Counted from the first letter of the stretch, positions 44,882-57,426 are shown. The stretch: 64,000 bases of DNA from Thuidium tamariscinum (GCA_947034885.2 OX344755.2:4962501-5026500); one strand, 5' to 3'. Program-made: numbers and translations. Notes: generated from the sequence alone by a model not told the origin.

Positions 44882-46105
44882 ATGGTTGTGGTTTCTGGTA
44901 CAAAAACTCGAGTAGGAAGGTTTCGAGCCTCATTCAATGGAGTTTTAGTGATCCTTGGAGCATCATTAAAGCCATCAGGTGTTTGGTCAGCAATCTTTTG
45001 TAAATGTAAAATTTTGGCAACTTCATTTTCAATCAAAGATGTTCGTGGATCAGGATTTGATATAAACGTTTGAGGTGTTCGAAAAGTAAGACTAGTAGAA
45101 GTCTGTTGAATAGATTCTCCTCCTTTTAAAGATGGGAATACATCTTCTTCAAATCGACAATTTGCAAAACGTGCACGAAGTAACGTATCAGTAGAAGGGT
45201 TGATGTAACGAATAATGCTTGGAAAGTCAAATCCCACATAAATACTTTCTTAGCGATGAGCGCCAATAGTATGACGTTGAGGTTCTGCAATTGGAATCCA
45301 GACGCGGCATCCAAATACTCATAAATGAAAGACATTTAGAACACGTCCTGAAAGAAGCTCTTGTGAAGAAGCAATCTCTACAGATGAAGGACAAAGTCGA
45401 ATTAGAGTTGCAGCAAGGAGAACTGCATGTCCCCACATGTATGCAGGCAAATTTGCATGTAATAATAAAGGTCTTGTTATAAGCTGAATGCGCTTGATAA
45501 AAGACTCTGCCAATCCGTTTTGGGCATGTTCATATAGAACTGAATATGTCAAATCAATCCTAGTAGCAATACAATAATCTTCGAAAGATTTGGACCAAAA
45601 TTCTTGGGCATTATCCATCCGAAGTGTTTTGATAGGATGATCGGAAAAATGAGCCTTGAATCGGATCAACATCGAAAGTAAATTGGAAAAAGCCAAATTT
45701 CGAGTTGAAAGTAGAGAAACATGATATTGTCTGCCTGAGGCATCAACCAAAACCAAAAAATATCGAAATGGTCCAGACATAGGTGTTATAGGACCACAAA
45801 TATCACCATGTAGCCTCGAAAGCATTGGTGGTAATTCACTAGGCAACTTCCATAGAGATGGTCTGACAATCAATTTGCCTTATACACATGCTTGGCATAA
45901 TGTCATAGAATTTACATCAGCTAGCTGTAAATTATGACCAAGAACACATGGAAGAATTTTACGAAATAAAGTGAAGCCTGGATGACCCAATCTTTCATAC
46001 CACAGTGAAGTTTTATTATAAAAAGAAGATAAAACAAAAGTAGATACATTTGGTGGTCGGATTGAAATCCGATACAAGCTACTTGCCGCATCAAAGGCTG
46101 TTTCT
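44882..46105 (-). pseudogene. Copia integrase region
   Basis: From the gag-pre-integrase segment (WYERLGHPG, LCQAC near 46000-45890) through the integrase core: HGDICGP, RMDNAQEF, HAQNGLAES, then a downstream VFGCRVWIP and a linker ending PETTTIATP at the insertion boundary. In-frame stops are found after LCQACV, at 45319-45321 (TGA) and near 45250 (TAA). Order and motifs are those of Ty1/copia integrase, which joins the cDNA to host DNA. Confidence 0.82.
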
Positions 46106-46106
46106 A

Positions 46107-46526
46107 CTATTTTATTATTCTGTACAAAACCAGAGCCTCTCGCCTATCTAGAATTTTGGTCGAGAGATGAAAACCATTGGTGCGGATATCTCGATAGCTG
46201 ATCAAGCTTCGAGGCGTAGAGGGAGAAAACATAGCACGCATGCATGTTATGGTGGTGCCCTCAGGCAAAATCACCTTTGCAGGTCCCTCCTGGAAACGAA
46301 ACACATTTGATCTAGCCATAGTTATTAAATTTCTGGTTTGCTAGGTTGAGAGATTATCAACATTAAAAAATTGTTTATTCTGTAAAATTGTATGTGTAGT
46401 TGCAGAGTCAAGGAGTACATCACAAGACTCACTAGTAGAGGTATCCTCAGCAACATGTGTTTCAAAGTCTTTAGCTCCAAACGAGTCCATAGACGCATCC
46501 ATAGTATGGGTTTTACGACCCTGAGC
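46107..46526 (-). pseudogene. Copia protease region
   Basis: The minus strand carries LLDSATTHTI (about 46415-46385), the active-site motif of copia aspartic proteases. It is followed by a TAG and then a segment with RSLISYRDIRTNGFH, the usual sequence between protease and integrase. Stops interrupt the frame at its start, after NLST and after KILDR. Confidence 0.75.
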
Positions 46527-47498
46527 TCAAAGTTTCTTATTTCCTTGAAACATCTTGACAAAATAGTCTGATGTACGACAGACACTTGCCAAATGTCCAA
46601 CTCTACCACATTTGTGGCAAGAACGCGTCTCTGATTGACGCTTACTATGGTTTTGAGTAGAAGAATTAGTATTATTTTTATACGCATGACTATGACTAGC
46701 TGACTGTTTACAGCGATGTTTCTTAAATTTGTGTATCTTAGGTTTGACATGAGAAACCTTGACAACATGAGACTCAGGAACTGTAGTCCCAATGGGGCGA
46801 GCTTCTGCATTTCGCAGAAGAATCTCATTTTGCTTTTCAACAAGTAGTAATAGAGACATGAGATCTGAGTGATTCTCAAATTTCATGTTTCTATACTGTT
46901 GAGCAAGTACAACAAAAACTGGTGGAAATGTTGAGAGAGTTTTCTCAATCATTTCTTGCTCGGTTATGGATTGACCACACAATCGCAATTGTGATATAAT
47001 GCGGTACAATTCATTGTTAAAAGCAATGAGTGTTGGAAAATCCAACACTCGTAAATGGGTCCAATCATGGAGAGCCCTAGGAAGAAACATCATCTTCTGA
47101 TGGTCAAAATGAGATTTGAGCTTTTACCAAAGCTCATTTGGTTTTTCTATCTCTAAATATTGATGTTGTAAAGAGGGAACAACATGGCGACGGAGCAAAA
47201 GTAATGCTTTCCAAGAAATGGCTTGAGAAACAGTGGTTGCAGGAATAGCAACATTCTTAGTAGAGCCTGTAGCAGCAGGAGCAGTGGTACTTACAGTGGG
47301 GGTAGTGTCAAATACAATAGCGTCTGATAGTCCCTCAGCAAATATATGTGCTTTAACCGTCCTCGCCCATAATAGATAATTGCTCCCATCTGCTGCAAGT
47401 TGTGGAAAAAGAAGAGGCTGAAGCCTTGGTGGCTCAATAATAGTGGCAGCCACCGGAATAGTCGTAGATGTAGCAACAGAAGATGTCGAAGTAATCAT
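46527..47498 (-). pseudogene. Copia gag (nucleocapsid) with one internal stop
   Basis: ATG at 47498 begins a Thr/Ala-rich leader, then NYLLWARTVKAHI, typical of copia gag. A single TAA at 47124-47126 (after EKPNELW) breaks the frame, which then continues to 46527. The C-terminal part has the zinc knuckle CHKCGRVGHLASVC (CX2CX4HX4C) preceded by a basic Lys/Arg/His-rich stretch, as expected for RNA binding. Apart from the one stop the frame is open. Confidence 0.85.
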
Positions 47499-47539
47499 GA
47501 TGTAGAAGAAAGAAGAAAAATATGGCTTTGGGAGAAATT

Positions 47540-47795
47540 AGGGTTTGGAATGAGAAATAAAGATAAAGATGAAATTTGAGATAAAGATAAAGATATAGTA
47601 AAAGATAAAGATCGAATAAAAATAAATAAAAGAAATTAAATAAAAGATAAAATAAAAATAAAAGTAATAAATAGTAAATAGTGAATAGTAAATAGTAAAT
47701 AGTAAATAATAAGTAGTAAATTATAAATAATAAGTAGTAAGTAGTGAATAGTAAAATAAAATTAAAAGAAAGATAAAGATAGAGAGCGGGATAAA
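47540..47795. repeat. GATAAA / TAGTAAA low-complexity tract
   Basis: Irregular repeats of AGATAAA and AATAGTAAAT on the plus strand. It occupies the place where a copia leader and 5' LTR would be expected. Confidence 0.75.
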
Positions 47796-47829
47796 GATTT
47801 AGTTGGTAGAATTTGAACTACTCTTTGTG

Positions 47830-48143
47830 GGAAATTCTTTTGAACTTGAAATTTTGCACATTAGTTAGTAACACTAAGGTGATGTAACACCAAAAATTTC
47901 ATAGTCAAAACTTTTTTTCAATTTTTGGGAGGGTGTCAAAGTTGGTAGTAGTGAAATTTTTTTTGAGCTACACATGTTGGTACATGTTTGAATATCTTTT
48001 TTTGTATAAATCATTTGGACTTGAAATTTTGGCACATATGTTATTAGCATAGAGAGGATCTTGCAAAAAAAAATCATGGAAAAATATTAATTTTTCAGCT
48101 CTCGGGAGGGCGTCAAAGTGGGCAGCAGTGAACTTTTTTTTCA
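47830..48143. repeat. Diverged tandem duplication, period about 165-175 bp
   Basis: Two units each contain GACTTGAAATTTTG-like, GGGAGGGYGTCAAAG and CAGTGAA/TAGTGAA segments in the same order. No gene. Confidence 0.55.
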
Positions 48144-48192
48144 CTGTGAATGCAAAAATTCGTAAGTTTATGGTACTTGACTGTACAGGGGC

Positions 48193-48927
48193 TTAACCCT
48201 TAAACACCGGGCCTACAGCCACTGGTTTCAGGACTCACTATCCATCACCCAGTTTGTTGCCATTTTCTAACCAGATTTGTATGAAATTTTTTAATTTTAT
48301 TTTTCAGAGATGAAAATACATGTCCTCTATACTTCAAAAAAAATTCAGATTTTTTTGAGGAAAATTGTATTTTATGAAATTTTTTGAAGAGAAAATGAAG
48401 AAAAAATCATAGAAAATAGAAAATAATCTCAAAAAATCTGAAAATTTCACCATGTGTGAAAAATACAGTGGAAATCATCATGGTGTAAACTAATTTGCCG
48501 TGTACATCTATAATTAGAATGCAATGGACATTAAAAATACAGCCAAAGTTCAAATTGCAATAAAATATTCAATTTTACGAATTTTTTCAAAATTTCAGTT
48601 GGAAAAGAAACTAGAGTAGAGGACCTCCATTTCATTAGTTGGGCTCAAATTCAAAAAATGTCGTTTTCAAGGATAAATTTCAGATTTACTCAATTTCTCA
48701 AAATACACTAAAATGACAAATTTTGCCATCCGTTTTCCTTCATTATTTCTAAATTACATGAAAAAAAAAATCAATTACACTAAGAATTCACTTGGACACT
48801 CTTTGTAACTCAACATGAAAGGTCATTGGGAAAAAAACGGATGAAAAAAGTACTGTTCAGCCCCTCTAGTGGCTTGGAGAAGCCATTCGTAAGCCACAGA
48901 ATGGCGCCGCCGGCATTTCAGGGTTAA
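48193..48927. mobile_element. TTAA-family element
   Basis: TTAA-CCCTTAAACACCGGGC at the left; the right terminus in complement is CCCTGAAATGCCGGC. 727 bp, non-coding. The interior is related in inverted orientation to the element at 13288-14338. Confidence 0.72.
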
Positions 48928-48999
48928 GAACCCTGGGCTTAATCTCCCTCGTACCACAGAAATTAAAGCATCAGTTCTCTGCAACACAATGAGCTTTTT

Positions 49000-50628
49000 G
49001 ATAGGCAACCCAGAAACTCCAAATTGTCCTCACTGGTGGTGTGTGGAATTGGGCATTGGACATGATTCTGAGCTTTGATCCAGTCCCACAACCAGTCCAG
49101 TTCATAACTTAACTGATTACGAAGAAAAAATCAACAACAGATAGCTTGAGCCATGCCCTTGCAAACAAACAAGCATCTAAATATTCCCTCTTTTCAACAT
49201 ACATACTCTCCTGAGAAGGCAACCACCTACTACTGCCAAAACCAAAGGGACACTTAACCTTTAAACGACAAGCTGGTGACTGTGTAAAACATGAATTTTG
49301 ATACCATGGGAATCATTGTTTAAAAAAAATTCAAAGCACTCATTGTTAGAAGTCAAAGCATTATAGAATATCTTCTCTTTCCACCCCTAATTCTGAGGAT
49401 GAATAATTGCATTTCTCTCTTACACATAGACATTATCTCTTGTTTATTGATTAGAAAATGTCCTCCATGTTGTTTATGGGTTAAATAACTATGGAAGAAT
49501 GTTATGTACATCTTGTTCATAATAACATCTTGCATGCGTGGCTTTGGGGTGAGAATTAGACCACTCGCACATAGCTAGAATTCCATAACATTATATGCCC
49601 TACTTAACCTTGTAAAAATGTTGCAGACCAAAATGGTTTGATGAATGACAAGAGATTTTTCCATGTAGGACAAAAATGCAATCATTCATCCTCAGTTTTA
49701 GGAGTGCAAAATGGAGATCTTCTATAGTTCTTTGACTCCAAATGAATTTTTTTGAATATTTGATTACCAATGACTCCCGCAGTTTTAGAAAAGATGATAT
49801 CTACAGGGACCCCCACGTCCTTCCAGGGCTAAATAGCAGATTCTGACTTCTTCCACAACCAAGTGAGTCACGCTAACATACATGGTTGTCTGTATGGGAA
49901 GATGAAGTAGTTTAGCAGCTTGTTCATCTCTTCCACAACAACCGTTATTTAAAGCATGATGCCATTCCAACCAACCAGATTGATGGCCATCTCTTCATCT
50001 GAGAAAAACAACAACATACAGCTTCATTCCATCAACTGAGGGAATTCTTAGAATCACTCCTAATTGTAGGCATGTATCTACAATCATTTGGAGGTGTTTG
50101 TAATACATATACCTATAGCACATATACATTATAATATGGAAAGTTGATAATATAAGTATTTATAATATAGACGTCTATAATCATAGAAAGTATATATAAT
50201 ATAGACTCTTGGATTCATATAATCTATACTCATATGCTAGCATTTTTCTTCATATATTCAAACCCAACTTGTTATTATAAAAAAATTTGTTTACAAAATG
50301 CCTTGATTTTTTTTCAAGCAAGAAAATATAAGTGGAGGAATAATTAGAGTCCTAGGAAACCCTCCTTTTGAACCAAATTTGGGAAGAAAGTTCAACTCAT
50401 GAATTTGGAAAATTCCTTGCTACTACAACTCAAGTTGCTTGTGGATACGGAGCATATTACACCATGTGAAGTGGAACTTGACCTTCAAGTTGAACTTTGG
50501 AACTTGGTACTTTTGATTATTAGGGGTTGTCAGAGCTCTTCAGAGAAATTGATTTCCTGAAGGAATGGGAAGTTGGTGAGATAAAATAGCAGACTCTGAT
50601 TTCTTCCACAACCAAGTGAGTCACACTA
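49000..50628. repeat. Block D, first part
   Basis: Collinear with 6200-8290. No gene. The 25-unit GT tract and the TTAA element of block B are missing here. Confidence 0.65.
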
Positions 50629-51160
50629 AGGTAGCAGCACCCATAAGCGTCAATTTAAGGGAATTGAAGAAGCAAAACAGACCCATGAGGCTTGAGAATT
50701 TTTTCAGTAGTTAGCATTAAGGAACCAAAAATATTGGCAATGGATGCTAATTGCCACTCACTAGCATGAGTTCACAATGATTTTTCAAAGTACAAAATCA
50801 GCAAAAATATAATGTTGTGAGTAGGCACTCCTAAACTAGAGTGGAACTAAAGCCATGACTAGCATCTGCTTTGTCAATGATAGTCATTACTGGTCAGTGT
50901 AATAGTTACAAGTAGCACTTATATCCATTAGCTAAAACTGCACCCCAACTACCTTGTTATTTTAGTTAATGGATATGACTTCACATTATCCACCATTCAG
51001 TATACCTATTTTCAAGCCAATGGCACTAAATTCTGTCACAGTTTTCTTCCATGACCATCACTTTCTCTCACCTGTCAGCCATGGGTTCCCAAACTATGAC
51101 TATGGGTCACAATATAGGTCACGCCCATGGGGACACTCACGCTTATGGGTGTTGCTACCT
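50629..51160. mobile_element. TA-target MITE, third family (532 bp)
   Basis: Termini AGGTAGCAGCACCCATAAG and complement, with TA on both sides (50627-50628, 51161-51162). Block B has the empty site GTCACACTAACGAAC at about 8286-8300. The terminus resembles the 273-bp family (AGGTRG...ACACCC), so they may share a transposase. Confidence 0.82.
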
Positions 51161-51162
51161 TA

Positions 51163-52490
51163 ATGAACATGGTTGTCTGTATGGGAAGATGAATTAGTTT
51201 AGCAGCTTGTTCATCTCTTCCACAATGACCACTATTTAAAGCATGATGCCATTCCAACCAGATTCATGACTATTTCTACATCTGAGAAAAACAACAACAG
51301 CAGTGATCACATAGAGCTTCACTCCATCAACTGAGGTAATTCTTAAAAATCATGCTCAGATTCTCAGATTCTCTGATTTCCAGTACAATTCTGACAGAAA
51401 CATTTTCACAATTGAAAGCAAGAAAAATGTTCTGTGTCTGGATTTGGAATATTCTTTCCAATTTCATTTCCAAGTATAGTAAAATGGGTAATGCTCTTAG
51501 TAAGCAAAACATTGGCTAAAATGGCTTTGTTTCAATCGCATTTAGTATTGGGATGGATTTCTACACCTCTAGCTTCTAGTATAGAAAAGGAAGACAATTA
51601 CACCATGTGATGAGCATATAATGTTATCACAATAAATACTAATCCAAAACCAACACCCAACCTACAACCTAAGCTACATATTTTCCTTACACAAAGACCC
51701 AAGACAATGAAACCTGGTATAAGTTTTAGGTTTGATATTAATTTGGGGCATACAAACCTTAGCTGATGACTTTTGGTTCTTAGAATTGCCTTCAATCATG
51801 GGCATTGCATCATGATCACAACCAAATCCAACCCTATTTGACAATCAAAATGCCAAACAGTCACACATGAAGCATCTAGCAATATGTTCAATAAAAATAG
51901 GCTCATAATGCATATTATAAGCCTATTCCCACACTCAAGCCTAGACTGCATTAGTACCAATACATTATAAAACTGTACACTTTGAAGAACTCCTAATATC
52001 GGTAGGCATTGCAATTTCTTGAATACTACAATTGTGTCACGGTTGGAGACTTTGAAGGCTCAGAATTGGCATCAACTTTGGCACCTACAAGAGGAGAAAA
52101 TTGTTTCCAATTAGACAACATTTTGTGTTGGTTGAAAAAGATTGTTTAGATGTACAACCCTGCTTCACATTCTTATGGTTACAGTTACATTTGTTTTAAG
52201 AGTGTGATAATGCAAGTGTAGTGATCAAAACAGTCATGTCACAATCTCATTTGCTAGTTAAGAGATAATTACAACTCATAACCCTTCAATCTGATCAGTT
52301 TAAGCCCTTCAATCAACCAAAAACTCTTCTATCTAAACATTCTTAATTGAGTAGAACGCCTTGAATTTACGCTATCAATGTCCCTATAATGTTCTTGAGC
52401 CCCCCAACTCTTGAGCATTATGAAGTCAAAAATTGTGATATTCAAGGTGACCAATGCTCAAAACACTAGGATTGCTATTGAAAGTTCTTA
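51163..52490. repeat. Block D, nearly identical to 8298-9620
   Basis: Near-identity with block B over about 1.1 kb, then slightly more diverged to the MITE at 52491. No gene is supported. Confidence 0.7.
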
Positions 52491-52753
52491 GAGCATCCCC
52501 ACCAGGTGAGTTCCCTATCCCTAAAAATTTAGGGAGAGGACCTCAGATGGGGATGGGGATACAGAAGCTTGCACGCACCGGTCCCAAAGTAAAATCTCTA
52601 CCCCAAATTATAGAGAACTCGCTAAAAGTTGCATCCAATTCCCTATATCCGAGCTCATATAGAGAACTCGTGAGGTCTCATCCCTATAAAGTCAAGGTTG
52701 ACTAGATTGAGATCCCAAGTTTAGGGAAAGGGAACACCGCGGTGGGGATGCTC
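52491..52753. mobile_element. PIF/Harbinger-like MITE, copy 3
   Basis: GAGCATCCCCACC...GGTGGGGATGCTC with TTA on both sides (52488-52490, 52754-52756). The empty site AAGTTCTTAGGTAATTC is at about 9616-9632. Closest to 13003-13265. Confidence 0.88.
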
Positions 52754-53131
52754 TTAGGTAATTCAATTCTACAAGAGTGGTACAAGAAATAGCTCAGGTG
52801 ACAAAGTAGGTACTACAACCTGCAACTCTCCTCTAAAATTGAATTAATTCAAAGAAGTCACGAGTCTAATACATGATTTGTTCAAAAAGGATCATCTTCC
52901 TAGTGATATAATGATAGGCAGAAGTACAACCAGATTACTAGGAGTTTCCACAAACATTAAGGAATGCGGATTTTAGTAAAAATTGGAGTTCCAACCCTGG
53001 TTTCAACAAACATTGGGGGATTCAGTAAAACAGGTTGCTGAACTTTCAGGCATCATGAGGAAGGGTCAAAGTGTACTCTCACCACTGTCACCAGAGACCA
53101 CGGGGACATTCAATCTGCTCAGAGATCCGAA

Positions 53132-55262
53132 TCACTGCACAGGAGGAGGGGCACCTGGTTTACACAAAATTCTCCAAAACGAAATAGGGAATAACACTCC
53201 AAAGGCAACTAAGGCTAATAAGATCACAAAGTAAAAGCTTCCGGGTCGTTGCAAGAAACACCGACCAAAAAGTGTAGCGTTTTTGAACGTAGTCTTTTTT
53301 TTTCCGGGAGTACTTTAAAATTAGAAAAACAAGTTTTAAAAAAAGTGAAAAATATGTTTCATGTATAAACCTTTAAGAAGAAGGTACCCTAGAAAGGAAA
53401 GGCATAGGAAAAATCTCTAAGTAGGAAATCCAGAAAAGTGCGAAATCTCATGAAAATTAGTACTTCCACATTTTTATTTGTAAAAAATAGGAAAATCAAT
53501 TTTAAGAAAAACTGAAAATTGGCCATTTGAGGAAAGTTGATTTTAATGAGATTTGACCAAAAGAACGATCTTAGAACCATCATCAATGTTCAAAAATTGT
53601 GTGCCACGGGAAAAAATTTGTACTCATGTGGAGGACATAAAAAAACATATTTTTAGATTTTTATTTGGAATTTATAGGTTTTACACCTATGCAAATAGAC
53701 CATGAAAGTTTCGTCTTCAAATCATTAAATTTAGACACTGCGAACGTAATGATAACCATAAACGTAATTTTATGACGCTCAACGAAAATGTTTTTTAAAT
53801 ATAAAATGATTTTTTTTAATTTCTGAAAAATAAGGGATCTAATAACCTTCAAGTTAGGTATGTTCAATAAAAATTTCATGTTCACTGGACTTATTCTCCA
53901 AAAGTTATAGTAAACAACAAAAAAGTGGTTCTCATTGTGACATGAAATAGGACCGCTGTTTCTTGCAATGACCCTTCCGCCTTTCAACAACTTCCCCTGT
54001 TGGTTAGGGATGCGCGCTATCTTACGTAGCACCTGGACAGAATCAATTCCCACGGGTCCTGGTCGTCGAAACCATTGTTCCATTTGTACTGCAGCCTGTT
54101 TGCATACAAAGGCGAATCAAAATCAAGATCAAAATCACCTGAACCCTCCCACACCTGCAAATCAATTCTACATTCCAAAGACATGTGAACACACAGTAGA
54201 AGTGCTGCTTGCTGGAACTAGTTGTAAAGGAAAAAAAGAACTAAACATCCTTTTAGAGCTGGTGAGTTCCAAGCCTTGCAAGGTAAGGTACGCCACAATA
54301 TATTCAGACCTCGATGTCTCTATTCACTGAATTGAGGATTTCTTGCAAAGAGTTAATTTATGATTCCACTTCTGTATAACTCCCAAAGTACTGATCACCG
54401 AGGCTAGCACCGACAAGGCAATCGGGCTCCACATGTTGTGGCAGTTCAAAAGGCTGGAAGTCGACACGGCCGTGAGCACCACCCCTTGGAAAACGCTGAA
54501 GAATCCAAGCAACTGGTACACCTCGTTCTTCACACTGGCCACCTGGTTCAGGTAGCGCTCAAAAAACAATTCTTGCTTTTGTTTCCACTCGTGCAGCGTC
54601 TTGCTGAAAATGGGATTCTTCTCTATGTCCAACAATTTCCTAATCTCTTGGTAGGGGTCCACATATTTGATGTCGTCTATCACAGTTTCTGATAGTTCAC
54701 GAAGTTCGCCTCTCGCTTCCCTGGGCCCAAACCACCGACCTCCTCGCTCGGCAGCGGCTTTAATCTCGCGCGGATCCTCAATGGTAATGCGATGGTCGTA
54801 CACCTGCCGAAGCGCTTTCTCATCCAGAACCACCACCAGGCGCTGCATCTCCACGCACAGCTCGGTCTTCGCCGGCAGAAGCTCCACCAGCGCCTGCTTC
54901 TCCTTGTCCCCTTTCTCCGGTCCCTGCATGCCGTTCAAAGCAGCACCAGCAGAAGAAGTAGCCCCGTCCTCCTGTCCCTGGCGCTTCAGATTCGATGCCG
55001 CCTCCTGCTCGCCGTGTTCCACCGGACCCCGATCGGCTGTCGGCAACTCCGCCGACAGTTGCCGTTGCTGACCCGGGAGTGATCTCCATTCCTCCCACAC
55101 CTGGTCCTGGAGGGCCTTGCGAGCGAAGGCAATCTCCCCAAGCTCCTGCGACAGCGCCTGCCGCTCCTCCTGGTGCCAAAGTCCGAGCTCCCGCAGTGCC
55201 TCTTCCAATTGCAGCTCCCTCAGCAGCCTGCGCTCTTCCGCTCGTGGGACTTGGCTTTCCAT
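53132..55262 (-). pseudogene. Coiled-coil / three-helix gene, copy D, two disabling lesions
   Basis: Start ATG-GAA-AGC at 55262 (MESQVPRAEERR). Exon 1 encodes the coiled coil, linker and both helices (FFSVFQGVVLTAV; SPIALSVLASVISTLGV). Two extra bases near 54357 shift the frame after IQKWNH and give a stop at 54324. A further 2-bp deletion changes the donor region (GAGGTCTGAAT against B). Exon 2 begins at about 54088 but is split by a 730-bp transposon (53244-53973). Its end survives beyond the insertion: a helix VILLALVAFGVLFPISFW, CKPGAPPPVQ and a stop at 53132-53134. Copy B is the closest relative. The gene is inactive as read. Confidence 0.8.
53244..53973. mobile_element. 730-bp inverted-repeat transposon in exon 2 of copy D
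   Basis: Termini GGTCGTTGCAAGAAACACCG and complement GGTCATTGCAAGAAACAGCG. CTTCCG is duplicated on both sides (53238-53243, 53974-53979); copy B has the uninterrupted AGCCTCCGCCTTTC at 10107-10120. No transposase frame. The 6-bp duplication does not settle the superfamily. Confidence 0.85.
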
Positions 55263-55780
55263 ATTACTCTCTGGTTTTCGGGAGGCAGGAGGAATGTTTG
55301 ACGCTGGCGCGATGGAATCGTGGATGCGAAGTTTACTAAGCGTAAGTTAGCCGGCTTTCTAGGAACCCGGGTTTCATGATAGCTGTCGAGATGGCGTGCC
55401 TCGGCACTAAGTCCTCGACGATTTTCCCAAATCGCCGCTGCCCGCTTGCCCACGGAAAGCCTGCCCGCCCAATCAAAAAAAAAAGCCCCCTATATTATGC
55501 CTATTTTTTGAAATTTTTGCACTCTCCCCGACTAATTAGGGGGGCGTGCAAAGCCCGTCCGTCGATCAAGGGACTGGGTAGCCGCGCTGCCCACCTGGAC
55601 AGAATCCGTGCTGGAAGGTCGAATTCCCTTTTCTCCTGGTCCCACCGACTGTGCTCTGAACAGTCCGTCCTTTTGTTTTACACAACATTCTTTACACAGG
55701 CAAGTGATGTGGAGATTTTCACACCAAATCAGTAACTGTTGAAGAATTGGTCAAAGCCCAGACAAGGGAAGTATTGTAGG
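55263..55780 (-). promoter_or_regulatory. Upstream region of copy D with a 143-bp insertion
   Basis: The conserved 5' region of the family, interrupted at 55400-55542 by 143 bp flanked by GGCGTGC (55393-55399, 55543-55549). The insert has an A10 tract and a TTTTTTG stretch but no clear inverted ends. The rest resembles 23183-23537. Confidence 0.5.
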
Positions 55781-56414
55781 AAAGAATTGATGAATTATTA
55801 GTTCGATGTCAAGCAATCAATTAATAATGTTGAAATTTGTAAACATGATGGAGGTAGGTAAACTGAGGATGAAATTTAATTGGCTAGGGGTGATTTAGCT
55901 AATGCAATGTTTATGCAAGACATTCAATCCTACCTTTGAAGGTGGGAACAACAAGGTAACTTTTGGGTTCTCTGGGGTTAAAGTGAAAAAAGTCCCCTAT
56001 TTCATGCTGAGACTAGGGTACGTTCTAAACCTCTTAACGCTAATTTGGATTCTTTCATTGTAAATCCAAATTTTTTATTCTTATTTTTTGAAACCCGGAG
56101 TTTATTCCAATAATTTGCAAAAAATATTTAAAAAATTCCTGCATTTCTCCACGAGGTAAATTCACCTTCTTGGGCCTACCTTCAAAGGCATGATTTCACA
56201 TCCTGCAATCTTTAGGGTTGGTTGGCAGACATGACATGACAGCAAGCTTAAGTGTACTGTCCATCGAGCATGGATTCTTTCTAACTCAATATCTGAGTCA
56301 GACTGAAGTGTGACGCAAGGCGGCCGGCTTCAGTTTGCAGTGCATTGTTCTTTTTCTTTTTATTAATTTTTTGAAACTGAAATTAGTGAACTGAAGCCTG
56401 GCCGGTTCTGTAAG
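55781..56414. repeat. Block D spacer
   Basis: Collinear with 12065-12735. No gene. Confidence 0.55.
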
Positions 56415-57069
56415 TTAACCCCTAACTGCCCAAGGCCTATTTCTAGTTTCTTAGAATTTGCTCTAAGTTGAACAAAATGCCAACATATTGATAAGTTGTA
56501 TCAATCTTTTTTGAATTGTAACCATACAAATTCAGACTAGACATGTTAGAGATTACATAGGAAAAGAAAACACGACAATAACACTTGTGGAATAAAAGAT
56601 TATAACGTTTGACCATGAGGGTGTTAAAACTACAAAAGTGATATAAAGTGTTTTTATCCTCTTTTTGCAAGTTAAATCTAAAAAGTTGGTGACCAAAAAA
56701 ATATGAGGTGAAAGGGCCTAACATGCACAACTCCAATCAATTTACGGCTCTTCAAAATCTATTCTACAATTTTTTTAAATGAATTTTGAATGTGATTTTT
56801 TTTTCAAGATCTAGTGTATTTGAAGCTCATTTTCAAGAGCTCTCAACACTACACAAAGTCAAGATTGCAAGGGGTACTCTTGTACAAAATCTTGTATGGA
56901 AAAATCACTATCATTCATTTACCAGATCGGATTTTTGACACTAAAACTAGACTTCTAGAAGAACTTTCCAAAAATACAAACTACTAAAAATTGCAAATTG
57001 GTCAAATTTTATTTAACTTCAAAATTTTGCAAACACCATATTCTGGTGCCTTGGGCAGTTATGGGTTAA
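56415..57069. mobile_element. TTAA-family element, 647-bp type
   Basis: TTAA borders, with termini CCCCTAACTGCCCAAGGC and complement CCCATAACTGCCCAAGGC, the longest near-perfect repeat in this family here (17 of 18). Inverted relative of 37893-38546. Non-coding. Confidence 0.85.
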
Positions 57070-57423
57070 GGGCCACTTCTCATGGAGGCTCTGGAGGTCC
57101 ATGGGCCGGATGGCGAGTTGGAGGGGACCTGGACCTCCCGGGGCTTCCCCAGACCTCCAAGGCCTGGAAGGCCTCTCCCCTTTTCTCCCGGCTTTGTTGC
57201 TGGTTTATAGGGAAACACAACAGTAAAGCAAAGTAGATTAAACCTGGAAGATCGACATGTTTGTCTTCATCTGTTATTTGGGGGGTCCAGGTCTGGGGTC
57301 TAGGGCCTTCAGCTCTGATTTTCGATCCTGCGGGGCCTGGAGGTCCAACTCCCCTCCAAACCCAATGGGAATTGCCTGGACTTCCAGGTTCTGGAGGTCC
57401 AGGCCTCCCATGGGAAATGCCTC
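57070..57423. mobile_element. GC-rich TAA-bordered MITE
   Basis: Left GGGCCACTTCTCATGG, right in complement GAGGCATTTCCCATGG, with TAA on each side (57067-57069, 57424-57426). GC-rich, with repeated CTGGAGGTCC. Open frames on both strands reflect composition. Confidence 0.6.
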
Positions 57424-57426
57424 TAA

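Larger units (their letters stand above)
40041..47500 (-). mobile_element. Degenerate Ty1/copia retrotransposon lacking a recognisable 5' LTR
   Basis: Gene order on the minus strand is gag, protease, integrase, reverse transcriptase, RNase H, which defines Ty1/copia. All domains are recognisable but carry in-frame stops, so the element cannot encode a full polyprotein. The right (3') LTR is at 40041-40271. No matching LTR is found 5' of gag; instead there is an A+T-rich GATAAA/TAGTAAA tract. The left border agrees with the uninterrupted relative at about 17940-17960. A 2.18-kb element interrupts it at 42693-44872. Confidence 0.88.

Noticed and set aside
54667..55339. Long Ser/Pro/Cys-rich open frames on the plus strand opposite copies A-D
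   Set aside because: They are antisense shadows of the GC-rich coiled-coil exon; the minus frame has helices and a conserved start, the plus frames do not.
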